Source of the DNA: Rhabdophis nuchalis | Taxonomy: Eukaryota > Chordata > Lepidosauria > Squamata > Natricidae | Length of the DNA stretch: 64,000 nt | Reading direction: 5' to 3' | Assembly: GCA_039707465.1 (NCBI GenBank) | Contig: CM077644.1 | Span: 187,103,462 to 187,167,461, forward strand | Part shown: positions 54,263 to 64,000 of the stretch, piece after piece | Layout: each line of letters starts with the position of its first letter | Position numbering within the stretch: position 1 is the stretch's first letter | Notes under the pieces: model-generated | What the model was told of the DNA's origin: nothing | Seen by the model: only the letters and a program-made list of their open reading frames with translations | Database searches by the model: none | Translations under genes and position numbers: made by a program

Positions 54263-57200
54263 TATAACAAATTTGGGCATTTTACCTTGCTTTCAACCAG
54301 GTCTCAGAATTCCTGAAAATTAAATAATTGGCTCTCTCAGAAACTGGTATGAACTGCTGTAGCACACCACTGTCCAATCTGGAATTTGTACCAGGCAGAC
54401 AAGATGTAATTTAATTAATTACTTTTTTAATGGTTCCTTAGAGATATACATGTCCATATACATATCTAATTTTATTGAAAACTTTAAACAGAAGAATAAG
54501 ACTAATATGAACTAAAATACAAAAAAATAAAAAAGGAAGGATGGAAGAAAAAAACTAAATGTCCCAAATGAAAAAGAATAGCAGTAAAATACAAAACAAA
54601 AGGAAAAAGGTATAAAGAAGTGGCTTCCAACACAATTATAATTTTAAATTGACCTCTCTCTTCAAAGTTATATTATATCTCTCTTCTTTCTATTATATAT
54701 CCCATCAAATCAAAACCATGAATCATAAGGTTATTTTTTATTCAATTTTATGCAGAATTCATACTGAGTTTCCAATCATCAATAAACATAAGTTTTGTCT
54801 TTTCTCTAATCAAGCAAGTCAATGGACATTTCAGTAACTTTATGATAGAGAGCTATGGAGCAATTTAATAGGTATACATACACAGCAAACATTAAATTGA
54901 AGAAACTGATCTTTTAGGAACTATTATTTCCCAGAAGCATGCTTTTTTCTTCCCAGCTTCATCCATTTTAACAAAGCCTAAAAGCAAGCCAATTAGTCTT
55001 CCAAACCCGATTCACTGAGAATCAAAAGGTGGATGCATTTCTCTAGATACTGGGAGTAATTATAACCTCTTCCATTTCCTTTAGTTGTTTTTCTCTGTTA
55101 GCTGGTTTTTCATCAGTCTCAAAATCAGCCAACTTGGCTGGAAATCAGCTTCACCTCATACAAACCTTGGGAAAAGTGAGAAAAGGTCAGATGGCATAAC
55201 AGATTATACAAACCTGGGTTATGTAGTTTACATCTTGAAGGCATGATAGAAAGCTCTCTGTCAAAAATTTTTTTTGGCTTGCCCAAGTTTACTTGTTACC
55301 TTCTAACTGAAGACTGACCAGTGTGATTAGAATATATTGACTAAATATTTGTTCCTCTTTATAGAAGGATCTCTATCACATCTTATGAAACCCAGAGTCC
55401 AGTCTTATTTATAAAAGGAAAAAATTTGGCATTCCTCAGTATGCAGGAAGTAAATACTTAAACATATTTATCTCTCTGAATGCTCTTGGTATTCTGTCAA
55501 ACTAGACATTGGCTAGTTTTGTGTTAGAACAGCAAACTTGTTCTCTAAACTTATGGATTCTTAAGTATCATACAACTCACATACAAGAAGATTGCATGAA
55601 TGGGCTTGAGAGGGTCTTCAGCATTTGTAGAAAACCGTGTGTGTGTGTGTATTCTCCAGTGGTTGGCTCCTCCCAGTTCGTACTAGTTCAGGAGAACCAT
55701 ATGTTAATTTTTTGAGCAGTTTGAGAATAGGTTGTTGGAAGAAATCTTTCCCCACTTTATAGGACTAATCCTGCAAGGAATGCAGAAAGGAAAGATTCTA
55801 GTGTGCCTATATTTCTAGCCTAATCTTTATCTTAATTGCTGTCCCTGCTGCTTTAAGTATTTTCAGAAACTGTCTCTAACACCAATGGTTCTTGGTAGTA
55901 GCCCAGACTTTCTATCTGTAGCTGAACTTCTCCAGAGTCGTCCCCCCCCCATCCATCCCGTCCTCCTGAGTTATTTTGTGGTACCAGGAATTGGGGCCAC
56001 CCTCATTATAAATCGTAGGCCTTTCAACCTCTTGCTTTTAATACTTCTTGCTTTTAAAAGGAGGTTTATCTACTTCACTGTGACTTCCAGCATCTTGAAA
56101 AAAAGACGATAGCATGCATATATAGGTAGAGATAGGTGTAGATATGACATCATACACGAGTAAATATGCCCAATGCATTTGGTGTGAACAACACACCTTG
56201 ATACATTCTAAAAAACCATAGACCATTCATAATTTTTGTAATCTGTAGCCTTAATCAATATAATCATGTTTCATTATCAATATTGATTCTGTGAGATCGT
56301 GGCATGGATAAGTATTTCAACAGTTTAAAATCTGAATCAGGTTGGCGTCTCTTGCTAGCTCTCAATGCTGGCTATAAAAAAACATTCTTTGGTGTTGTTG
56401 AAGTAGCTAGGCATGCATATATCACTTTGTGGTGGAGATAAAGGAATAATAGCAGATGGTTTCACATTATATTGCTGATTAAGTGATCTAATAGAAAGTT
56501 CATCCTAATTGTATATTTTGATAATAGTCAGACACCTTCGATCTGATCATACTTTCCCACCCCAACTTATATCATAAGGTTGCCGTTCTAGGAAATTTGG
56601 AGAAGGCAGCATTATGTTTGCCACCTGGAAGTGTGCAAAATAAAGGCAGGACATAAATAAAAAATCAATCACAGTCCACCATAGCAAAGCAAATATAATG
56701 GTTTTTACATAATCTTACATTATGTAGTCTTTCAATCTTCCTTTAGAATGGATGGAAGCAGTTTTGTCATAAGCATTGGAATGAACAAAACTTAAAAATA
56801 GTGCCAAGACATACATGAAGCATTGCAGACCTGTGGGCTATATATCCGTACCTCACCAGCTTTGGGGCAACCTCACTGGTACCTGCTCTCGATGAAAGGA
56901 GTACTATATGGTTGTGTGAATTTAGCCGAGAAATGGGATGGGGAGAGCAGTCCTAAACGTGGTAAGGGAAAGGGAGAAAATGAAATGAGAATGTGGAGCT
57001 GGAAAAGCAACTGAGAAGGAAGAAAGTGGTGGACAAAAGGGAGTCAGGAATATGGAGACACAGAGAGCATCTTGCCCAGAATATCTTAAAATGTGGTGAA
57101 AAAGAAGTACGTTAAGAAAAAATGTTCTGAGAATTATGAGTGATACCTCATTTCTAGTGAAACTTTTTGCCAAGTCTGCTGTTGAGGAATAGACAACTGA

Positions 57201-57560
57201 AGAACACAAGAAACTATCTTCCACTTACAAATTTCAAGTGAGAGGAAGTTTACACCAAATTACTCATATTCTACAGTGTAGGAGGAAGGGGCAGGAGAGG
57301 GGCAACCATTCTTTTGAGAAAAAAAAGGGGGAACATGATGACCAAGCTTTATTTCGTATCCGTTGTTTTGGTCTTGCTTTCCTGTTCTCTTGAGTGTTCT
57401 CATTCCCATTCATGTCATTTGTTTTGCTTTCATGCCAGAACACTGTTTTATTTGGTTAACAGCCTGTTTTGAAGCAACATCTCCAGAACATATGTACTAT
57501 TGCAGACCGGACTAGAGATCATTGGTTGCAGAGGTAAACCTTCCTTTACATTTCCAACAT
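54263..57560. other. No gene recognised; hAT-like left end at about 55657
   Basis: Short frames without motifs. CAGTGGTTGGCTCCTCCCAG at 55657 followed by TTCAGGAGAACC resembles a hAT left end without a partner. A short GT run precedes it, and a C-run lies at about 55942. Confidence 0.45.
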
Positions 57561-57564
57561 CAGC

Positions 57565-57735
57565 ATGGAAATCTTGGGAGTTTGACAGACTCACGTTCAT
57601 GCCTGTCCGTGTAGCTCTCTGGGTGAGTTAGGGGCAATTACAATTCCCAGTGAAGGCTACTTCATAGGATTGTTACCAGTATAAAAATGAGGCAGGAACA
57701 TATATTATCACACTGACTGCCTTGCCTAGTACATA
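57565..57735 (+). mobile_element. tRNA-derived SINE, plus strand, very decayed
   Basis: GTAGCTCTCTGGGTGAGTTA, TTCATAGGATTGTTACCAG and CACTGACTGCCTTGCCTAG follow the order of the squamate SINE core and 3' region. Confidence 0.45.
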
Positions 57736-57964
57736 ATTGCAAATTGAATATATTTTGATTGGCCAATTGTTAGGACAATAAAAGGAAAACCCTTATAGCA
57801 GAGGTCTCTGACCTCAATTTGTGCCAACAGGGCTTGCCCGCTGCTTGCGTGGAACCATGCCCTCTCCTCTCCTGCCACCGCGGTCCACAAAGCCAGAAAG
57901 ACCTCTGCCTTATAAGGTCCTTCCTAGAAGTATAATCCCCATTATTTCTTTTCAAATATTCTCA

Positions 57965-58424
57965 GTTCAGCGCTCCATGGCATGGGACCTAGCTATTTGC
58001 GGGATCGTATCCTGCCCCATACATCCCTGCGGCCGATTCGCTCCCACAGAGAGGGACTTCTCCGGGTGCCGTCCACTAGGCTATGCCAGTGGACGGCACC
58101 CAGGGGAAGGGCCTTCTCTGTGGCGGGCCCGACCCTCTGGAACGACCTTCCCCCCGAAATTAGAACAACTACGGACCTCCGCTCCTTCCGTCAAAAATTA
58201 AAAACGCACTTTTTCTGCTTGGCCGGCCTAGGTTAGTCATCTGTTTATTGTTTTAATTGGTTTTTAAGGGGTTTAGTTTTTAGCATTTTGGGTTTTTAGC
58301 GCAGGGATAACTTGTTTAATTTGATTTTTATATATTTATGATGTATTTATGTTTGTATGTTTTTTAATTCCCCTGTGCACTGCCCCGAGTCCCTTTGGGG
58401 AGAGGGAGCGGTCTATAAATTAAA

Positions 58425-58502
<78 letters not shown>
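57965..58502 (+). pseudogene. L2-like LINE 3' end with ATT tail
   Basis: The plus frame (57982-58236) encodes MGPSYLRDRILPHTSLRP, APRGRAFSVAGPTLWNDLPP and FRQKLKTHFFCLAGLG, matching the C-terminus of the 33070 copy. The UTR ends with GCCCCGAGTCCCTTTGGGGA, GAGGGAGCGGTCTATAAATT and about 24 ATT units (58427-58502). The reverse-transcriptase core is absent. Confidence 0.9.
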
Positions 58503-58503
<1 letters not shown>

Positions 58504-59028
58504 TCCTGCTGCTTTTAATTGTATGAGTACTAATCAACTGGATCTGTTTTTAGCAAACATGGGACAAGTCAGAGACTGAGAGCAGTTACTTGCCCGGGCA
58601 ATCTCTGGCAAGTGAAGGACATAATTCCTTTTATCTCTTTCCTCACATTTGATGTGCCACATCTGAATCTTCTGAATTTGACCTGAGGCTACATATAGGC
58701 CCATGAGGAAAAATAAAGGTGCTGTCTTATTAAATCTGCTCTATGTGCTAAAAATATATTGAATTGTAGGATGATTTCTTGATTACTTTATTATACTTAG
58801 CATTTCTATCTGGAGCCACTGCAGGTGATTATGCCCTCCAGTGTAGGCTTTGTAGGAGGAGATAATGTAAATAAAGCTACCATTAAGTTACTGAAGTAAA
58901 GCTATCTTGAAAAGTATCATACCTGGATAAAGTATCATGATGTGTGAACACAGGTTCTGACAGAAAACAGTTCTACAGACAATACTGAATCAGATAGAAA
59001 GTTTGAACAGTAAAACTTCATAAGAATA
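58503..59028. other. No feature recognised
   Basis: Nothing identifiable. Confidence 0.5.
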
Positions 59029-59029
59029 T

Positions 59030-60096
59030 ACTGTATTTTTTGCAGTATAAAACACACCAGACCATAAGATGCATATTAGCTTTAGAGGAGGAAAACAAGA
59101 AAAAAAATCTGCCTCTATCTCCCAGCATCCATCCGGTAATTCATCTGGCTAATGTAATATTAATAATAATAATAATAATATTTTTATTTTATATACCGCG
59201 TCCTCTCCCCAGAGGGACTCGGAGCGGTGCACAGGGAAAACTAAAAACAAATAAAATAAGTACATCAATAATACAGTAGAATAAAAATAAATTAAACTAA
59301 TTATCCCTGCACTAAAATCCCCATTAAAACTAATGTTCCCTAAAAAACCCTAAGGAAGAGACTACCCTAGGCTGGCCAAGCAGAAAAAGTGTGTTTTTAA
59401 TTTTTGACGGAAGGAGCGGAGGTCCGTAGTTGTTCTAATGTCGGGGGGGAAGGTCGTTCCAGAGGGCTGGGCCCGCCACAGAGAAGGCCCTTCCCCTGGG
59501 CGTCGCCCGCTGACAGAGTCTAGTGGACGGCACCCGGAGAAGTCCCTCTCTGTGGGAGCGAATCGGCCGTGAGGATGTATGGGGCAGGATCCGATCCCGC
59601 AGATAATGTCCTTACAGCAAACAGCGTGATCAGCTTCAGCATGTTAGGGCAGCCCAGTATGTGGCTCATTAGGCTCTGCTCTGTTGTGCCCACCATTGGT
59701 CAACTGAGCTGAGCTGCTGCCACCGCTGGGTAATGCTGGAGCCGCCACTGCTGAGCAGCTGATTGGCAGTTGGATTGTCCTCCTGGAATACCGCCAATCA
59801 ACTGTTCCGATCCCTGCCACCTATCGCTGCCGGCATTTGATGGTGGCAATTGGTGATCGGTGATCACGGCAATCTCCACCACCTAGAACAGCTGGCGGTA
59901 TTCTGGGAAGCCAATCCAGCACCGATCAGCTGCTCAGCAGCGAAGGCTCCAGCATTCCCTGGTGGCGGTGAACGACTGGCGGCTGCACAAACCCTCTCTC
60001 CCCTGCCGCAATATTTGCTTTTTAAGAGTCACAGACATTTCAACCCACTTTTTTAAGGGGGGGGGGGAGTGCCTTTTTTAGTGCGAATAATACAGT
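59030..60096. mobile_element. TIR MITE with large internal inverted repeat, split by a LINE
   Basis: The left end ACTGTATTTTTTGCAGTATA and the inverse of the right end (ACTGTATTATTCGCACTAAA) match closely. The original element is interrupted at about 59156-59603 by a minus-strand LINE. To the right of the insertion are two long inverted arms, about 59715-59805 and 59886-59974, sharing AATGCTGGAGCC, TGCTGAGCAGCTGAT and GAATACCGCCA. The superfamily is not assigned. Confidence 0.65.
59156..59603 (-). pseudogene. L2-like LINE 3' end, minus strand, inside a MITE
   Basis: The minus strand has the C-terminal coding remnant (RAFSVAGP-type region around 59460-59500), the GAGTCCCTCTGGGGAGAGGA hairpin and an ATT tail. 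The flanks share TAATGT (about 59151-59156 and 59604-59609), a possible short target duplication. Confidence 0.75.
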
Positions 60097-60099
60097 TAT

Positions 60100-61380
60100 T
60101 CCTTAACATAAAAAAGGGCCAGGCCAATTTAGCATGATTCCGCTTTGCAGAGGTCTAAACTGACTACCTCTTCCTAGCATGAACCAACCTGAAGATACTT
60201 TTAAGAATTTTGGGCTTTAGCTTTTCTCTATATTTATCAAGTTCCCAGATTGCCTTCGTTTAAATTGATGTTTAAAATTTATTTTCTCAAAGTACAGTCA
60301 ATCATGATATAATACCATCTGTATAAGATAAATCATCTTGAAAAGGCAGAAACTAGAATAGTCCTTCCCAACTTCACATCTTTCAAATTCAAAAATGAAT
60401 GAATGCTTTATAGCTGAAACATATACATCCAATACTTTAAATACAACATACTACATTACACCATAACATCTGAGGCTTTGTTAGTCTGAAACTTTCCCGT
60501 AATAGGGTAGAAAACATAACATCGGAGATTATAGTATATACCTAAATTGTATCCCAGTGGTCAGTTGTACTGAACACTTCCTACTAAGAAACATGTAAAG
60601 AAAAACATTTTAACACATAAGGTATTTACAATTCAAGTTTATAATAGGGATTTATTGTAGTCATAACTGATAGAAAAGATTCTGCATTTAATTGCATTCA
60701 TGATTATGCATTTCTCATTCAATGTAACACAGCTGTTTCCAAGCCAAACCTTAGGAAACATTTGGAAAAAGCTGTCTCATGCAAGGAAAGTCTGTTTTCC
60801 TGCAAAAGTTAGTTGGCCTTATTTTTAGTTTTCCAGTGTTAATATTTTTCCAGTTTTGCAAAGGAAGCGTAAAGAACTGCCAGTACTAGAAATTAAACTC
60901 CTTATGTACAGATCTAATATGATACACAGCCAATAATTACAGTTACATCATTAAAGTTAACACCAATCTGGCATTTTCAGGAGCAATAGCACAAAGGCAA
61001 TGAATCCCTGTAGAAGTTATATTTTAAAAGGTACTGAAAAATTAGGATGCAAAATCTAATTAAGGTTATAATTTAACTAAGATTATAAATACTGTACACT
61101 TGCTTGGATATTTCCTTCAATTTAATCAGACCTACATCTAAAAGGGTTTCACTACTATGGCTATAAGATGTTATTGTTAATTGAATCATAACTTACGATT
61201 TATTCTAAACAGTATTTTATTTCATATGCATGTAATATATCTTATTATATCTCAACAAAAACTCATGCTTGTTTAAACAAACTGTTGAAAACCAACCTTT
61301 TTGTTTTTATATTTCTTTGTAAAACAAAGAGGTTTAATTATTTAATTTGCTTTCAATAATTTGATCAAGTCTCCCTGCTA
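60100..61380. other. AT-rich sequence, no gene recognised
   Basis: Short frames only. Confidence 0.5.
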
Positions 61381-62100
61381 ATGGACCCCAGGGAGAGTCG
61401 CAGTAGAGGGTCTCTCTTTGCTCGGCCTGGGATCTTTCCCACTAGTACCAGATTGCTAGGCACTGGCAGCGCACGTCTCAGCCAGGCGCCCTCCGCTGCT
61501 GATCCAGTTCACTGCCTGGGATCCGTGGAGTCTTGCTGCTCGCTCCGACAGTTCCCATAACTATCATCATATCGTCTTTCCTAAGTCTTCACCTCGCCCG
61601 GCTTCGGGTCGACATTAGGGCTCAGGACCCCTAACAGCACCCCGGGATCTGGAGAGCTGGTAAATCACTTTTTGTGGAGATTCAGGTTAATGTCAAGTTC
61701 CAAATAACATCCAAAATAAAATAAAAATCTGAGGCAAGAGGTTCCTCAAAATTCCAATTTATTAAAAGAGCCACATTGCCACATCTGAGAAAACCCAAAT
61801 CTGAAAGCTTCCAGGTTTTCCCACGCAGTTGAAAGTTCAAGACTCTGCCCCCAACACCCACAAGTCTAACACATGGTCCAATCCTTCATTGCCACAAAGA
61901 AAGATTCCTCCCATCCACATCTGTCCACGTGCAGGGACAAAAGCGAACTGGACGTTTGGAGAAATAATGTTATTATGACTACACATCATCCATACACTGT
62001 ATAATTCCCTCCTCTCATTCTCCCACAGTAGAAAGTGTGGCAGGCCTGAAATACAAAAGGCAAAAGATAGCTTCCAGACCTGACATGGGTATTAAAATGT
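61381..62100 (-). other. Candidate LTR plus leader, minus strand
   Basis: On the minus strand the segment from about 62100 down to 61690 has an LTR-like layout: a CTTTTAATAAATTGGAATTT polyadenylation-type block followed by a short U5-like stretch. It passes into a GC-richer segment (61690-61381) resembling a leader. I see no second LTR, no clear primer-binding site and no gag or pol, so this is a guess from layout. Confidence 0.3.
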
Positions 62101-62262
62101 GTGCTACATCTTTATCATAGAGAAATGGCATTTATTTGAAGCTATCCCCATTAGTAATTTCATTTGACAAGATTGGACCAAAACAACAGTAATGACCACT
62201 TATATCACTTTGCAGTAGTAACGGCTGGATAATTCTATGAGAATCTTTAAATCAGTGTTGAA

Positions 62263-62580
62263 GAGATGGGGCACTGGTCCTACCTGATACACACATTCTC
62301 ATAGGAGAGAAGGATTAGCTAGGATTGGTTGTTGCTCTCTTCTGCCCGGAGACTGAGACTGTCATCTTTTTTGGTGACGCCCGTTACTGGTTTCCTCCCA
62401 GTTTCAGTGAAGGTGAACTGATGAGGCCTGTGACCTGTAGAATATATAAGGCCCTCCTAGGCAGGCCAGATGGTCTCTAGGGTAGGGCTGGCTGATCCTC
62501 CCCTCCTATGTGAATGGGCATATCAGGTAGGACCAATGCCCCTTCTCCATAGTGTAGGGGAGGATCAGTCAGGATTGGGA
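62263..62580. repeat. Inverted and direct repeats at the end of the DIRS-like element
   Basis: Segment 62263-62328 is inverse to 62487-62548 (shared TATCAGGTAGGACCA and ATGCCCC). The AGGAGAGAAGGATTAGCTAG string of the first also recurs in direct sense as GGGGAGGATCAGTCAGGATT at 62558. This fits the inverted terminal and internal complementary regions known from DIRS elements. Confidence 0.6.
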
Positions 62581-62959
62581 CTTTCCAAGCTGGTCAATCT
62601 TGCAGTTGGGAAACAATCTGATCCTGAGTCCCCTTTTCTGTATGGACCCTCTGGAGGACTTGCCTGCCAAAGGCTGCCTCAGTGGACGCAAAGGTGTCCA
62701 GTTTGTAATGACGGACGAGAGATGATCAAGTCGCTGTTCGACAGATCTCCTCTATAGAGGCCTGTGTGGCCTACGCCGCTATCGTGACTGCACCTCTGGT
62801 GGAATAGGCTGTGATGTGGAAGGGCCTTTGTGATACATGTCCAAATCCACTGTCCCACAGTTGATGAAAAAGCTCTGGTGCCCAGAGTGGAAGGCTGAAA
62901 GGAGACAAAGCCTCCATCCTCTAGTGGGAGAAGGTCTCCTTTATGTAAGTTTTGAGAAC

Positions 62960-63388
62960 CCTCCTAATATCTAAGGTGTGTCACCTCTTCTCCAGGACAT
63001 GTGATGGGCCTGAACAGAACTTTGGCAGGATCAATTCCTGGGCCCTATGGAACCAGGAATTCCAGCTCTGAGATCCTTCTGGCTGACATGATAGCAACCA
63101 GGAAGACTACCTTGTAGGTAAGGAAACGCAATGTAGATGACCTCAGCAGTTTGAAGGGACCCTCTGTGAGACTATTAAAAACTTTCAATAAGTCCCAGGT
63201 TAGTACCTGTGTACCACTGGTGGCTTCAAGTTCATTGCATCCCTGATAAATCTGCACACAGTGAGATGCTGCAAAAGAGCTCCCAGGAATCCATATGATA
63301 AGACCGATGACAATGTGGTCAGGTGTCTACGGATGGTCCCTTGTTCAGTCCATCCTGGAGAAACTCCAGAATCTGACTGACTGACCAA
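62960..63388 (-). pseudogene. DIRS-like tyrosine recombinase remnant
   Basis: On the minus strand 63388-63200 encodes LTTLSSVLSYGF and HLTVCRFIRDAMNLKPPVVH, the N-terminal part of a DIRS-type YR. After a frameshift near 63200-63210 the frame 63257-63045 continues with LTEGPFKLLRSSTLRFLTYK and VVFLVAIMSARRISELE, the box around the first catalytic Arg. The His-x-x-Arg and Tyr boxes would lie further left and were not found intact. In a live element this protein would integrate a circular DNA copy without making a target duplication. Confidence 0.65.
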
Positions 63389-63389
63389 A

Positions 63390-64000
63390 TGAGGGTCAAT
63401 GTCCTTGCTGGAATACCAGCTACAAAAGACTGTCCAGGTTGCATTGTATATCCTGTCGGTGGAAGCCCTCTTAGAAGCCTGTATTGTCTTGATTTCTCCT
63501 GAAGGAGAAATTGTCCTGGCTCAGAACTCCACGCTCAATGCCAGATGGTCAACTGGAGCCACAGAGGGTCCGGGTGGACCAGGGCCCCCTGGCTGAGGGA
63601 GATTTGGTCCCAAGAGATCTCCAGGGTTGCTGTACCAACAAACTCACCCGTTAGGCCAATCATGGCCTTCTGGGCCAATGTAGTGCAAGAAGCAGCAGCT
63701 GTGTCCTCTTCTTGATTAACTTCCTGATTACTCCCAGAATCAGGGGAAGTAGGGAAAAGGCATACAGGAGTCCTTGGGGCTATGGACTGCGAAGGGCATC
63801 AATCCCTTCTGCCCCCGGTGCTGGAATCCTGGTGAAGAACCTGGGCAGCTGTGCATTGCCTGGGATGGCAAACAGGTCGAGAATTGGAGAGCTGAAACGT
63901 TCCATCAGTTCCTGGAATAAGGCTAGGTGCAGGCACCACCCTGATTGATCCACTCTGGCCCTGCTGAGCAAGTTCACTGTCATATTGTTCACCGCTGAAA
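63390..64000 (-). pseudogene. DIRS-like RNase H / pol C-terminal remnant, continues beyond the window
   Basis: Minus-strand 63992-63780 encodes MTVNLLSRARVDQSGWCLH, SPILDLFAIPGNAQLPRFFT and EGIDALRSP, then PQGLLYAFSLLPLILGVIRK after a further shift. This is the usual order in DIRS pol (LSR box, DLFA box, FSR-type box, PxGLLYAF). The order RNase H then YR on the same strand supports one element. Stops and shifts make it inactive. Confidence 0.65.

Noticed and set aside
63045..63388. Phage or bacterial integrase gene
   Set aside because: The YR-like frame is broken and lies behind an RNase H-like region on the same strand, which fits DIRS. Nothing else suggests bacterial DNA.

Overview
The window reads as nuclear DNA of a squamate reptile, more likely a snake than a lizard (inference). 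It is AT-rich and non-coding. It carries CR1 and L2-like LINEs with microsatellite tails, tRNA-headed SINEs, many short hAT-type elements, and a TA-flanked MITE family. It also holds a Helitron-like element, an L1 relic, and a DIRS-type retrotransposon at the right edge. No host protein-coding exon could be identified. The one long open frame (33070-35292) is a LINE reverse transcriptase.

Layout. 1-28 kb is mostly unique AT-rich sequence with scattered repeats: TA-flanked MITEs at 2.2, 12.5, 14.0, 18.1, 21.4 and 22.7 kb, a Helitron-like element at 2.8-3.5 kb, a GC-rich hAT at 5.0 kb, and a hAT cluster at 18.5-20.9 kb. 28.4-30.1 kb is a CpG-rich island with E2F-like and ZNF143-like motifs and minus-strand splice-donor-like sites, the only candidate host promoter. 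30.4-32.9 kb is a stack of a large GC-rich hAT relic, a polypurine tract of about 480 bp, and a minus-strand CR1 broken by another hAT. 33.1-35.6 kb is the L2-like LINE with an unbroken reverse transcriptase. 36.8-44.3 kb has foldback hAT elements, CR1 copies and MITEs. 46-47.3 kb is a dead L1. 50-54.3 kb is a pile of nested hATs and LINEs. 58-60.1 kb has two L2-like 3' ends, one of which splits a MITE. 61.4-62.1 kb may contain an LTR. 62.26-64 kb is the DIRS-like element, running off the end on the minus strand.

The best-supported theme is insertion history that can be read base by base. At least ten hAT-type elements have visible 8-bp target duplications, six of them perfect. One is a perfect 140-bp palindrome at 38474-38613. 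Others show nesting (hAT in CR1, LINE in hAT, LINE in MITE) or capture of foreign sequence, namely a purine microsatellite joined to a fragment of the TA-MITE at the same kind of junction in two different elements. Family names come from recognised motifs and termini, not from a database search.
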